Source of the DNA: Kordiimonas pumila
Lineage (GTDB): Bacteria; Pseudomonadota; Alphaproteobacteria; Sphingomonadales; Kordiimonadaceae
Assembly: GCF_015240255.1 (NCBI RefSeq)
Contig: NZ_CP061205.1
Coordinates: forward strand, 2,811,501-2,875,500
Length of the DNA stretch: 64,000 bases
Direction: 5' to 3'
The translations under genes were made by a program, and so were the position numbers. Under the pieces are notes generated by a model. The model ran no database searches. It saw only the letters and a list, made by a program, of their open reading frames with translations, and was not told the origin of the DNA. Positions 26,820 through 35,845 of this stretch are shown here, piece by piece; the stretch's first letter is position 1, and each line of letters begins with the position of its first letter.

Positions 26820-28283
26820 TTATCGCACGTCTGCGCAGCGGAAAGACCCGTTCGGCACAATCTGGCACTGCCGCACCCTGCCCCTGCGCTGGAACTGATA
26901 GACATACTCCGCCGCATCTTCTTCAAGAGCACCAGCTACATCTGCAACACTTCTAATGCTCATACCATTCAGCGACAGTAAAATATCCCCCGGCAATAAG
27001 AACTGCCAACGGGCAGCTGGCGTTCTATCTTCCAGTTCCAGTACCACAACCCCCTTGAGGAAAGGGTCTATCTGGAGTTCATCATTAAATCGAGGTGAAA
27101 GATTAGCAATAGAAACACCTTGGAACGGGTGCCTACCATCCAGTTTTGTCAAATCGCGAGCAGGGTCTTCCGGTGGCAAAGCAAGGACAACCTGATCTTC
27201 TTTCAGCATCCCGCCAGAAAGCACAACAACAGAGACACTTTCACCATTTTCAAGCGTTGCAATACGGAAGTTAAGACCACCTTCATCCACAACCTCTTTA
27301 CCTGCAACAGCCATAATAACATCCCCTGACATCAAGCCTGCACTCTCTGCGGGGCTACCAGGATAAACGGCATCGATCAATACACCGCCAGCGCGATCAA
27401 GGCCAAGGCCCTGTGCCAGTTCATTAGTCACAGACTGACCTTTAATTCCAAGCCAAGGCCGTGTTAGTTGGCCTTCGTTCAGCGCAGCCCGCAACACAGA
27501 TTTCACCATGTTCGCCGGAATAGCAAAGCCAATACCATTAGAGGCCCCTGTTCGGCTGTAAATGGCCGTGTTAATACCCAGCAAATCGCCGTGCATACCC
27601 ACAAGGGCACCACCAGAGTTACCGGGGTTTACTGCTGCATCGGTTTGAATAAAAAAGCCAAAATCGGAGATACCCTGCTGGGTGCGTGCGGTTGCAGAAA
27701 CAATGCCACTGGTTACCGTTTGACCCACGCCAAACGGGTTACCAATAGCAAGAACAATATCACCCACCTGAACATCTTCTGAATCTGCTATTTTAATGGT
27801 GGGGAGCGGTGCATCACCAACATCTATCTTCAAAATAGCAATATCTGTGCGCGGGTCTGTCAGGACCACTTCTGCATCAAATTCGCGCCTGTCTGCAAGG
27901 ACAACCCTAATTTCATCTGCACCTTCAACCACATGGTTATTGGTTACGATCACGCCGTTTTCCCGTACAACAACACCAGACCCCAGCGAACCTTGAACAC
28001 GCTCTTTCGGGCTTCCAAAGCTGAAATTATCGCCAAAAAACCGTTGAAAAAGCGGGTCATCAAACATGGCAGAGCGCCTGCTTCTAACAATTTTTTTTGT
28101 ATAAATATTGACGACTGCTGGCGCCACCCCTTTCACCACCGGGGCATACGACAACATAACCTGACCTTCTGATGCTGGAAGCACACGAACACTCTCTGTT
28201 TCTGCCTGCGCACCGGCATATCCATGCCAGATTCCCATCCCTATGGTCGCAAGTACAAGAGTAAGCTTTTGTAACAGTTTCAT
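26820..28283 (-). CDS. degQ: Periplasmic Do-family serine protease (DegP/DegQ type)
   Basis: 487 residues from ATG 28283 (AGGAG ten bases upstream; a GTG at 28292 is possible). Signal peptide about 1-26. Trypsin-like domain with complete triad: His in TNNHVVEGA near 117, Asp in DPRTDIAILK near 145, Ser in NPGNSGGALVG near 222. Two PDZ domains follow (about 285-370 and 400-480), the second divergent. It degrades and holds misfolded envelope proteins. First gene of the rarA-crcB-rluC-atp12 run. Confidence 0.94.
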   Translation of the reverse strand: MKLLQKLTLVLATIGMGIWHGYAGAQAETESVRVLPASEGQVMLSYAPVVKGVAPAVVNIYTKKIVRSRRSAMFDDPLFQRFFGDNFSFGSPKERVQGSLGSGVVVRENGVIVTNNHVVEGADEIRVVLADRREFDAEVVLTDPRTDIAILKIDVGDAPLPTIKIADSEDVQVGDIVLAIGNPFGVGQTVTSGIVSATARTQQGISDFGFFIQTDAAVNPGNSGGALVGMHGDLLGINTAIYSRTGASNGIGFAIPANMVKSVLRAALNEGQLTRPWLGIKGQSVTNELAQGLGLDRAGGVLIDAVYPGSPAESAGLMSGDVIMAVAGKEVVDEGGLNFRIATLENGESVSVVVLSGGMLKEDQVVLALPPEDPARDLTKLDGRHPFQGVSIANLSPRFNDELQIDPFLKGVVVLELEDRTPAARWQFLLPGDILLSLNGMSIRSVADVAGALEEDAAEYVYQFQRRGRVRQCQIVPNGSFRCADVR

Positions 28284-28434
28284 CAGGTCCACACTCCTAA
28301 GTCTCTATGATCTGCTCTGTTATGACGGACGCCAGCCTTTCGTGCAAGCGTTCAGGCCTTTAATGTAGGAACTGAAATATCGATTTAACAGTCTTTCTTC
28401 ACCTTTCAGGAAAAAACGGCACTCATAAGGCAAG

Positions 28435-28689
28435 CTATACCATGCCACCAACAAAATGATGTTGGCGTGCCAAAATAATAGGGGTTATTTCAGCGCCTGC
28501 TTTTTTACACTGCCTACACAGAAGCTGCTCAGCGACTTCATCCAGATACATGGTGCGATGCAGGCCTTGCATAGTGAGTAGTTCTTCGGGTACAATATAT
28601 GAACCATACCCGCATGATTTACACTTTATTCTAAACCTATATCCATCTTTATAATCAATTAATTGAAGATCTTTATTATAGCTATACAT
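28435..28689 (-). CDS. Small zinc-ribbon protein coupled to the Y-family polymerase
   Basis: 84 residues from ATG 28689, which shares one base with the polymerase stop (TGATG), so the two are translationally coupled. Two cysteine pairs (KCKSCGYG near 22-25 and LCRQCKKAG near 57-60) make a likely zinc ribbon; the segment between them (YIVPEELLTMQGLHRTMYLDEVAEQ) is helical. No family with known function recognised. Coupling to a LexA-controlled polymerase points to a role in damage response, an inference from position. Confidence 0.7.
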   Translation of the reverse strand: MYSYNKDLQLIDYKDGYRFRIKCKSCGYGSYIVPEELLTMQGLHRTMYLDEVAEQLLCRQCKKAGAEITPIILARQHHFVGGMV

Positions 28690-29936
28690 CACCAAAAATC
28701 CTCCATATCAGGCACCCTACCAAAAGCTATTTTACCCCCCGCATACCCGCCCGGGACATCCGCCCATGCACCCATGCTGACCACTGTTTTTGCATAGCGC
28801 CCATTCAACGCATCCACTGTATCGGCAAGAGCAGCCCAACGCCCTGTTTCGGCTTTTTGATTCAGAAACATATCATGCTGCACAGCACTTCTATGCGACA
28901 GGCCATAAAGTGACACAGATAAACTAAGGATAGAGGCTCGAGACGGCAAAGCCTGCTTTGCTTCATCAGCCAGAGCGTGCAAAGCCTTAAGGGCAGAATG
29001 ATCATCGCTGATGTCCCCCATATAATGCTCTGCAAACCAGCGACGTTCAGGCATTTTAAGATAAAGACCAAATTTCCGCGCTGTATAGCCACTGCGTCTT
29101 AGCCTACGGGCTGCCTTCACCGTTAATAGCCTGCCCGCCTCAATAGCCCGTTCAAGGTTACGCCAATCTGGCGGCAAAACCCTGCCGTGACCAAACATGC
29201 TGCGCTCTGCGGCTTCTGACTGCAAAGCATAGCCATGCAGCGCATACCAAAAACGTTCACCAGACACATTCCCCCATATGGCTCGCAGCTGCTTTGGCTG
29301 CGTGTTCCAAAGGGCTTCAACGGTCCAGAGCTTTGCATCAATAAGCCGCTTGCGCATACCACTACCTACACCCGGTATATCGCCTATTCCTAACCCTAAC
29401 AAAGGGCCGGGTAAATCTTGAGGGTGTAAAATAGTCAAGCCGTCAGGCTTGTTAATTTCGCCTGCTATTTTTGCAAGCTGCGCATTGGCCGCCATGCCAA
29501 TAGAACAGGTAATATAGGGGCCAACGCCTTTCCTTATCCGTGCCTTGATACGGGCAGCAAGCGCCTCTGGCGCGGCAATATCATGGTCATCAAGCCGGCA
29601 TGTTAACTCATCAATGCTACACACCGATGTAATGGGTATTTCCTGCTCTATTAATAGTAGCAGTTTTCTGTGCATTTGCTCGTACAGGTCAGGGGACTGT
29701 GGCACCAGATGAATACCGGGGCACACAGCACGGGCCTCACGCACCTTCATACCCATTTTAACACCCTGCTTTTTTGCCAGCACATTTGCCGCAATCAGGC
29801 TGGTTGCTGTGGTACCCGCAAACGGCAACACCCCCACAGGCTTACCGTGAAGGGCCGGGTTTCTTTGTTCTTCAACGGCGGCAAAAAAGCCATCAAAGTC
29901 TAAATACATATATTCGATTGTTTCAGGTTTTCTCAT
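28689..29936 (-). CDS. Second Y-family DNA polymerase (DinB/ImpB type)
   Basis: 415 residues from ATG 29936, chosen because the LexA box lies at 29971-29985, inside the longer frame that begins at 30002. Palm motifs are present: MYLDFDGFFAAVEEQ at 10-24 (catalytic D13, D15; FF at the steric-gate position) and SVCSIDELTCRL near 105, where the usual SIDEAFLD is SIDELTC with the D-E pair kept. HhH block IGDIPGVGSGMRKRLIDA follows. It differs strongly from the dinB at 831 and resembles plasmid-type ImpB/UmuC-like proteins. No umuD, imuA or dnaE2 is adjacent. Confidence 0.88.
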   Translation of the reverse strand: MRKPETIEYMYLDFDGFFAAVEEQRNPALHGKPVGVLPFAGTTATSLIAANVLAKKQGVKMGMKVREARAVCPGIHLVPQSPDLYEQMHRKLLLLIEQEIPITSVCSIDELTCRLDDHDIAAPEALAARIKARIRKGVGPYITCSIGMAANAQLAKIAGEINKPDGLTILHPQDLPGPLLGLGIGDIPGVGSGMRKRLIDAKLWTVEALWNTQPKQLRAIWGNVSGERFWYALHGYALQSEAAERSMFGHGRVLPPDWRNLERAIEAGRLLTVKAARRLRRSGYTARKFGLYLKMPERRWFAEHYMGDISDDHSALKALHALADEAKQALPSRASILSLSVSLYGLSHRSAVQHDMFLNQKAETGRWAALADTVDALNGRYAKTVVSMGAWADVPGGYAGGKIAFGRVPDMEDFW

Positions 29937-29970
29937 TCTGGACCGACTCTTAACCGCCACTCCATAATGA

Positions 29971-29985
29971 GAACAAATAAAGAAC
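29971..29985 (-). promoter_or_regulatory. LexA operator (alphaproteobacterial SOS box)
   Basis: On the minus strand the sequence is GTTC-TTTATTT-GTTC, an exact match to the GTTC-N7-GTTC box bound by LexA in alphaproteobacteria. It lies 35 bases upstream of the polymerase ATG at 29936. This predicts damage-inducible expression of the polymerase and the zinc-ribbon gene. Confidence 0.85.
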
Positions 29986-30013
29986 AAAATGTAAAGAGGC
30001 AAATACTAAAACC

Positions 30014-30913
30014 CTACCAAGGCAGGCTTTTTCCTACCTCTGTCAACCAGTCGACAAACAAGCGTACCTTTGTTGACTGATGCCTGTTTTGTGGGAAAAC
30101 CACATAAATGCCACGCTCTGGCCAACTGGTATAATCCGGTAAAAGCTGAACTAACTCCCCAGACTGAAGGTGCTCAATCGCAGTGAAGATAGGGAGCATT
30201 GCCAACCCAACACCTTGCAGGCAAGCCTCTAGCATCATTGCTGCGTTATTAGCCCCAAAGCTCTTTTTTAAGGTAACACTGCCAACAGTTCCGGCTTTAT
30301 CCTTAAATTGCCAATCATTCAGAGTACCGTGCCGAGTATAAATAACACCTCTATACTGGCTAATATCGGCAGGCGTTTTAGGCATGCCATATTTTTCGAT
30401 AAAACCGGGGCTTGCACAGAGCAATATTGGGCAGGATGCTATTTTTCTGGCGATAAGGGAAGAATCCTTCAAGGCACCAATACGCACCACAACATCATAC
30501 CCTTCCGCAATCATATCAATATGACGGTCATCAAAGTCTATTTCCATAGCAACATCAGGATACCAACCCGCAAATTCAGCGATCGGCTTAGATAAATGCT
30601 GTTTGCCAAATGACATGGGGGCATTCACTCGCAACACTCCTGTCGGGCAGGCCTTTAATTCCTGTAATTGCCGCTCTGCTTCGTCAAGATCCTCAAGCGC
30701 TTTGCGCGCCCGGTCACTATAGAGCGCACCTTGTTCGGTTAACGTCACTTGCCTCGTTGTACGGTTTAAAAGCCGCACACCAAGCCTGTCCTCAAGCGCC
30801 TGCACCTGCTTACTAAGCGCAGGCCCTGTCATACCAAGGCTGCGTGCAGCACCTGCAAAGCTCTGGTGTTTTACCACCTCAAGAAACAGTCCAACCCGTG
30901 ATATATGATCCAT
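30014..30913 (-). CDS. LysR-family transcriptional regulator
   Basis: 299 residues. N-terminal winged HTH (residues 5-62: FLEVVKHQSFAGAARSLGMTGPALSKQVQALEDRLGVRLLNRTTRQVTLTE), then the substrate-binding domain (PMSFGKQHLSKPIAEF near 100 onward). Pattern is of the subgroup containing AaeR/DmlR-like regulators. Divergent from DoxX-pirin-flavodoxin with a 126-base shared promoter region, so those are the probable targets. Effector unknown. Confidence 0.92.
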   Translation of the reverse strand: MDHISRVGLFLEVVKHQSFAGAARSLGMTGPALSKQVQALEDRLGVRLLNRTTRQVTLTEQGALYSDRARKALEDLDEAERQLQELKACPTGVLRVNAPMSFGKQHLSKPIAEFAGWYPDVAMEIDFDDRHIDMIAEGYDVVVRIGALKDSSLIARKIASCPILLCASPGFIEKYGMPKTPADISQYRGVIYTRHGTLNDWQFKDKAGTVGSVTLKKSFGANNAAMMLEACLQGVGLAMLPIFTAIEHLQSGELVQLLPDYTSWPERGIYVVFPQNRHQSTKVRLFVDWLTEVGKSLPW

Positions 30914-30930
30914 AATTAATAACCATTTGG

Positions 30931-30949
30931 AACTAATTAAATAACTAAT
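30931..30949. promoter_or_regulatory. Direct repeat in the LysR/DoxX divergent promoter
   Basis: AACTAAT occurs at 30931-30937 and 30943-30949, a 12-base period, in the AT-rich region between the LysR start and DoxX. It may be part of a LysR binding site; no footprint motif can be fixed by eye. Confidence 0.3.
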
Positions 30950-31039
30950 ATTGGTATTATCATTTTTTTAGGAACGGATAAAGTGGTTTCAACAAAACAG
31001 ACAAACCAGAAATACAACACATAAATATGGAGATGAAAA

Positions 31040-31462
31040 ATGAACTCACAAAACCACGGCGCCCTCGCCTTACGTGCAACTCTTGGAACGATCTTGTTAT
31101 CACACGGCTTGCTTAAAGTATTTGTTTTCACCATACCCGGAACGGTTGGTTATTTTGCGAGCATCGGCCTACCTCCTATTACAGCATATCTGACTGTTTT
31201 CGGTGAAGTTGCCGGCGGCATAGCCCTCCTCCTAGGTTTATATACAAGGCTTGCGGCTCTACTCAGCTTACCCCTTCTCTTTGGGGCTCTTTCTGTCCAT
31301 GCTGGTAACGGCTGGGTTTTCAGTAACAATGGTGGTGGCTGGGAGTTTCCTGCCCTTCTCATCGTTCTCGCTGCTATTGTTGCCCTGCAAGGAAGCGGCA
31401 GCTATGCCCTACGCACCCTTCCTGTCATCAACAACTTTATTCCCAAAGCTTTGCAGGCATAA
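31040..31462 (+). CDS. DoxX family membrane protein
   Basis: 140 residues with four hydrophobic segments. Pattern LRATLGTILLSHGLLKVFVFT near the start and YFASIGLPPITAYLTVFGEVAGGIALLLGLYTRLAALLSLPLLFGA identify the DoxX/SURF4-like family. First gene of DoxX-pirin-flavodoxin, divergent from LysR. DoxX proteins associate with thiol/oxidative stress systems in some bacteria; the substrate is unknown. GGAGATG precedes the ATG. Confidence 0.9.
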   Translation: MNSQNHGALALRATLGTILLSHGLLKVFVFTIPGTVGYFASIGLPPITAYLTVFGEVAGGIALLLGLYTRLAALLSLPLLFGALSVHAGNGWVFSNNGGGWEFPALLIVLAAIVALQGSGSYALRTLPVINNFIPKALQA

Positions 31463-31498
31463 GCCTGTAAAGCCCACTAACAACAAAAGGAGACAGTG

Positions 31499-32194
31499 AT
31501 GATTACAGTTTATCCATACGAACAGCTTGGCCGCGCAGATCATGGCTGGCTTGATGCGCGACACCACTTTAGCTTTGCCCGCTATTATAACCCCTCTCGT
31601 AAGGGATTTGGCACCCTGCGTGTTATCAATGACGACATTGTAAAAGCAGGCGCGGGTTTTGATACCCACCCCCACCGAGATATGGAAATTATCACCTATG
31701 TGCGAAAAGGGGCTATTACCCATAAAGACAGTGCCGGTAATGTAGGCAGAACCGAAGCTGGTGATCTGCAAGTTATGAGTGCCGGTACAGGGATTTTTCA
31801 CTCAGAATTTAATCTGGAAAGCGAGGATACCAACCTCTACCAAATCTGGATTGAGCCTTCTGAAAAAGGCGTCATACCGCGCTGGGATATGAAACAGTTC
31901 CCTAAAGAACCTGTGACAGACAAGCTTTCCCTTCTGGTTTCAGGCAACAATGATGCTCCGCTTTATATCCATCAGGATGCCCAGATTTATGGTGGTCGTC
32001 TGACGGCAGGCACAAGCCTTACTCACTCCGTGAAACATCAGGCTTATATTCTCGTCTCTGAAGGCTCAGCCCAGATAAACACCACAACCCTTAAAAAAGG
32101 TGACGGCGCCGAGGTAACAGATACCAACTCGCTCGCCATTACCGCCCTAACTGATACAGAAATTTTAATTATTGATGCCCCAGCGGCAGCATAA
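31499..32194 (+). CDS. Pirin-family bicupin (YhhW type)
   Basis: 231 residues from ATG 31499 with AGGAGAC upstream. Two cupins: the N-terminal metal site is in FDTHPHRDMEIITYV (two His, Glu) near 53-67 with the fourth ligand in GIFHSEFN near 99; the C-terminal cupin lacks metal ligands. E. coli YhhW has quercetin 2,3-dioxygenase activity in vitro, but physiological substrate is unknown. Co-transcribed with DoxX and the flavodoxin-like gene. Confidence 0.92.
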   Translation: MITVYPYEQLGRADHGWLDARHHFSFARYYNPSRKGFGTLRVINDDIVKAGAGFDTHPHRDMEIITYVRKGAITHKDSAGNVGRTEAGDLQVMSAGTGIFHSEFNLESEDTNLYQIWIEPSEKGVIPRWDMKQFPKEPVTDKLSLLVSGNNDAPLYIHQDAQIYGGRLTAGTSLTHSVKHQAYILVSEGSAQINTTTLKKGDGAEVTDTNSLAITALTDTEILIIDAPAAA

Positions 32195-32207
32195 AGGAGA
32201 TACCATC

Positions 32208-32774
32208 ATGACAACAGTTGCAATTGTTTATCATAGTGGCTACGGCCATACAGAAGTTCAGGCAAAAGCCGTACACAAAGGTGCCGCAAGCGTAAGCGGC
32301 ATTACCGCAAGCCTTGTTACAGTAGAGGACGCTACCGCAAACATGGATATCCTGAAAGATGTGGATGCCATTATCTTTGGTGCCCCAACCTATATGGGAT
32401 CTGCCTCTGCACCCTTTAAAGCATTTCAGGATGCTTCGTCAGGTGCTTGGTTTAACCGGCACTGGAAAGACAAAATCGCCGCAGGTTTCACCAATTCACA
32501 CAGCATGAGTGGCGATAAACTGAACACATTGATGCAAATGACTATCTTTGCCATGCAGCATGGCATGATATGGGTAGGACAAGCTGAAATGAACCAGTCT
32601 CCTGACGGCGAACCGGGTCAAGCAGACGCCATTAACCGGATCGGCTCATTTTTAGGTGCAATGGCACAGTCAGAAAACGCAGCACCAGATATTACACCGC
32701 CATCTGGCGACTTAAAAACAGCCGAACTGCTGGGTATTCGCGTTGCAACTCTCGCGCAAAAACTACATTCCTAA
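32208..32774 (+). CDS. Flavodoxin-like NAD(P)H:quinone oxidoreductase (WrbA-related)
   Basis: 188 residues from ATG 32208, which has AAAGGAGA upstream; the in-frame ATG at 32172 lies inside the pirin gene. FMN phosphate loop VYHSGYGHTEVQA at 7-19, isoalloxazine loop GAPTYMGSASAPFK near 63-76, and FTNSHSMSGDKLNTLMQM near 98. The pattern is of WrbA-like quinone reductases. Third gene of the LysR-flanked set, which looks like a small quinone or electrophile detoxification operon (inference). Confidence 0.9.
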   Translation: MTTVAIVYHSGYGHTEVQAKAVHKGAASVSGITASLVTVEDATANMDILKDVDAIIFGAPTYMGSASAPFKAFQDASSGAWFNRHWKDKIAAGFTNSHSMSGDKLNTLMQMTIFAMQHGMIWVGQAEMNQSPDGEPGQADAINRIGSFLGAMAQSENAAPDITPPSGDLKTAELLGIRVATLAQKLHS

Positions 32775-32779
32775 AACCA

Positions 32780-32813
32780 AAAGCGCCTGCCGGAAAAATC
32801 TGACAGGCGCTTT
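32780..32813 (+). terminator. Intrinsic terminator after the flavodoxin-like gene
   Basis: A 10-bp perfect stem AAAGCGCCTG/CAGGCGCTTT (32780-32789 and 32804-32813) with a 14-base loop, followed by GTTATTT on the plus strand. It also lies between this gene and the convergent YncE-like gene. Confidence 0.85.
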
Positions 32814-32818
32814 GTTAT

Positions 32819-33868
32819 TTACTGCGGGCTATAGGTCAGCACTGTAAAACTGTCAGGATGATAGACAGGGTCATCATGATCACCCATGCCTGCTGGCTCT
32901 GTATATTCAGCGAACACCACATAAAGATTACCAGTACGGTTATCAATGTGCATCATGCGTGCCCCAGGGCGCGTTGCAACAGTCCCCAAAAGGCTATACT
33001 CATCAGCACCTTCTTGCTCAATAACAGTTAAGCTGCCAACTGTACCGTTTGATGTGATAATCCGGTTATGCGCTTCATCCACCACCAGTGCATCAAGGCC
33101 TTTTCCTATGGGAACACGGGCAATTTCACGGCCTGTGTCTGCATCCAGCGCCATGAAAATAGGTTCATCGCCCAAACATGCAGCAAACAGCCTGTTTGTT
33201 GCTTTCTGATACTGTACCTTTGAAACATGGCACGGCATTTCCCAGCGTGCAACTTCCCGGAAATCAGCCGTTGAATCAAGCTTGAGGATAATATCATCAT
33301 AGCGTACTGGCGCAAAAAGAATACCTCGACCATCTGTCGCAGGATCATCCATCTTACGGAATGGAAAAACCTTCTCTTCCAGTAACTCACCTGTTGCTGC
33401 ATCAAGAATAAACCATGTGGCCTTTTCCTTGCGCGTACCAGTTATCGCATAGATCTTATGGGTCGCAGGGTCATAAATCGCACTATTAAGGCCCCCATCA
33501 GATGCCAGCGGCAGGCGGTTAATCGGCTCAAGCGTTTTCAGGTCAAAGCTCAACAATGAGCCATCTGTCATTGCCACATAGCCTCGGTTATATTCAGGCA
33601 GTAGCAGCGGACCATTCGCGCCGATAGATTTTTCAACCGTTTTGATAGCTTTGTTTGCATCAACATCAAAAACTGTCAGCCCATCTTTTACACGCGCCAT
33701 AAACAGCCGGTTACCAGCGGGTTCCATCTTAATATAGTCCCAGTAGGTATCAGTACTTGGGAGGGTTGCTGATTGTTCCAGCTTATACAAAGTATCAGAT
33801 GCCGATACAGACACCGCAAAACCTGCGATGAGTGCTGCCGCAGTTCCATAAACTATCTTTTTAATCAT
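32819..33868 (-). CDS. Secreted YncE-like beta-propeller protein
   Basis: 349 residues from ATG 33868 (AAAGAG upstream; the frame opens 15 codons earlier). Signal peptide 1-23 (ends VSVSASDT). The body is repeated propeller blades, for example GNRLFMARVKDGLTVFDVDANK, AYDPATHKIYAITGTRKEK-like and HNRIITSNGTVGSLTVIEQ, typical of YncE/WD40-like seven-bladed propellers. No catalytic residues are evident; a ligand-binding or scaffold role in the periplasm is likely. Same strand as, and downstream of, the CocE-family hydrolase, but separated by 209 bases. Confidence 0.82.
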   Translation of the reverse strand: MIKKIVYGTAAALIAGFAVSVSASDTLYKLEQSATLPSTDTYWDYIKMEPAGNRLFMARVKDGLTVFDVDANKAIKTVEKSIGANGPLLLPEYNRGYVAMTDGSLLSFDLKTLEPINRLPLASDGGLNSAIYDPATHKIYAITGTRKEKATWFILDAATGELLEEKVFPFRKMDDPATDGRGILFAPVRYDDIILKLDSTADFREVARWEMPCHVSKVQYQKATNRLFAACLGDEPIFMALDADTGREIARVPIGKGLDALVVDEAHNRIITSNGTVGSLTVIEQEGADEYSLLGTVATRPGARMMHIDNRTGNLYVVFAEYTEPAGMGDHDDPVYHPDSFTVLTYSPQ

Positions 33869-33994
33869 ATACTCTTTCACCATCTGTTGTTTGAATCTTG
33901 GCATTATACACATTTTAATGTGCCATGCCTTCTATAAGCGGGCCAAAAATATGTGCATGAAGACCAAATAATATACAAACTAGTCCATAGCTAT

Positions 33995-34036
33995 ATGCGC
34001 CTGACAACAAACTGACAGCTTGCTTATCAGGCGCAT
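33995..34036. repeat. Inverted repeat between the YncE-like and CocE-family genes
   Basis: ATGCGCCTGA (33995-34004) and TCAGGCGCAT (34027-34036) are exact reverse complements around a 22-base loop. On the minus strand no T-run follows, so it is not a standard terminator. It may stabilise the end of the CocE-family transcript. Confidence 0.5.
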
Positions 34037-34077
34037 GCTTCACTTTGGAAGGTGAATCATATTAAAGATTGTTACCT

Positions 34078-35829
34078 TTATTCTTCTATAACCGGCAATA
34101 TCAATGCAGATGGATATTGAGCATTGTGGAAAATGGTTTGGTTTGCAATTTTCCACTCGGTGTCTGTTGCAACCGGATTACCCGTATTCTGGTTAGGGTT
34201 GAACATAGGATAAGCACTGCTTGAAATCTCGATCCTGATCTTGTTACCCGGCTGAAACTCATGAGCAAAATAGCCAAGGTCAATTGTATAATGCTCTATT
34301 TTATTAGGCGTGATCAGTTTTTCCTGCTCCAAACCATCTTTATAGCGGGCCCGAATGATACCAATTGGCTTTGCACCAAGAAGAACCGCTTTGCCGTCTG
34401 GGTAAACTTCAGAAATGGCTGCTGTAAAATCTGTGTCCTTTGCATCTGTTGCTGCGTAAAGGTCAACCAACACCTTGCCTATTATCTGAACAGGCGTATC
34501 GAGTACCTCTGTGCTATAGACCAGCACATCATCTCGCTTCTGTACATCGGCACGATCCATACCAAAAAGCGGTTTCATTAGGTCAAGAGGCACTGGACTC
34601 TGTGGGTCATAAACATAGGTGTCAGGGACTGATTGTTTGCTCGTTTCTTTGCCAAGAGCACCACCTGTTCCAAAGTAAAGTTTTTGATTTTTTGCAGACT
34701 TCACGGGATACTCATCAAAATACTGCCATTCATTACGGCCAGTCACATAAACCTGTACCCGCGGCATATCGAGAGTGTCTTTTGTTTCCTTCAGGTAACG
34801 ATCAAAAAAGTCGAGATGAACCTTTTTGTTATTAATCACTGAGTTTTCAGGTAACACAACGTTGCCAACCTTATCGCTGCCGCCCAAATAGCTTTCGACA
34901 TGTGTCCATGGTCCAAAGATCAGATACTGATCTTTTTTAGCTTTGGAATATTCGCTGATGCCATCCCAGTTATAAAGCGTACCCGTCTGGTCACCATCAA
35001 AAGCACCTGTGATATTCAGTATCGGAATATTAATTTTGCTAAAGTCTTCCCTAGATAAAAGAATGCGTTTCCAATAGTCATCAAGCGTAGAATGTGTGAG
35101 GAAATCCCTATACATTGGCATTTTTCTGCCCATCGCCTCATCCATGGTCAGAAGTGGCCGGTGCTGGAACACCTTATCCCAGTTGATGGTCAGTGAGTTA
35201 GCGCCCTGACCATCATGGCCAGATGTATCATTGAGCCAAAACAAGGCCCAGCTCATCATAAAAGCACCGCCAGAATACGGTAGTTCATCCATAAATTTAC
35301 CCCCGGGCGATGTTGGGGCAATGCATTTAAGATGCGGCGGTGTTTCTTTCGCTGCAAGCCACTGAACTGTACCAAGATATGATACGCCCATCATACAGAC
35401 ACGGCCATCAGACCACGGCTGTTTGGCGATCCATTCCACCGTATCATAACCATCTTCGGCTTCCTGAAAGAAGAAACCAAAATTACCCACAGAATCCCCG
35501 CGCCCACGCACATCCTGCACAACAAATGCGTAGCCATTTTTAACAAAATAATGTGCATATTCAGGATACTGGCCAAAAGGCTGGGTTTTTTCGTAAGGTG
35601 TACGTATCAGAATAACCGGATATTTCGCGCCGTCATCAGGCATCCACATATCTGATACCAGTTCAACACCATCGCGCATGGGCGTTCTGATTCCAAATTT
35701 TTGCGTTCCTTCATAAGGTGCGGGGGCTTCTGGAGCCTTTACTTCTGCTGCTAGAACTGACCCTGAAAAGCCAGACAAACACAGCCCTACACCTACAACT
35801 GCATGCACCCACTTACTCTTGTACTGCAT
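34078..35829 (-). CDS. CocE/NonD-family alpha/beta hydrolase (S15 X-Pro peptidase-like)
   Basis: 583 residues with a signal peptide (1-28, VLAAEV). The N-terminal fold is alpha/beta hydrolase: RTPMRDGVELVSDMWMP near 48, DVRGRGDS, and the nucleophile in MGVSYLG near 149; catalytic Asp and His are plausible in GAFDGDQTG near 290 and FGPWTHVES near 321. The C-terminal jelly-roll (from about 420) is the X-Pro dipeptidyl peptidase C-terminal domain. Family members hydrolyse acyl esters or X-Pro peptides or deacylate beta-lactam side chains; substrate here is unknown, exported to the periplasm. Preceded by nested inverted repeats and a TetR gene. Confidence 0.88.
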   Translation of the reverse strand: MQYKSKWVHAVVGVGLCLSGFSGSVLAAEVKAPEAPAPYEGTQKFGIRTPMRDGVELVSDMWMPDDGAKYPVILIRTPYEKTQPFGQYPEYAHYFVKNGYAFVVQDVRGRGDSVGNFGFFFQEAEDGYDTVEWIAKQPWSDGRVCMMGVSYLGTVQWLAAKETPPHLKCIAPTSPGGKFMDELPYSGGAFMMSWALFWLNDTSGHDGQGANSLTINWDKVFQHRPLLTMDEAMGRKMPMYRDFLTHSTLDDYWKRILLSREDFSKINIPILNITGAFDGDQTGTLYNWDGISEYSKAKKDQYLIFGPWTHVESYLGGSDKVGNVVLPENSVINNKKVHLDFFDRYLKETKDTLDMPRVQVYVTGRNEWQYFDEYPVKSAKNQKLYFGTGGALGKETSKQSVPDTYVYDPQSPVPLDLMKPLFGMDRADVQKRDDVLVYSTEVLDTPVQIIGKVLVDLYAATDAKDTDFTAAISEVYPDGKAVLLGAKPIGIIRARYKDGLEQEKLITPNKIEHYTIDLGYFAHEFQPGNKIRIEISSSAYPMFNPNQNTGNPVATDTEWKIANQTIFHNAQYPSALILPVIEE

Positions 35830-35845
35830 TCTATGCTCCTGATCG

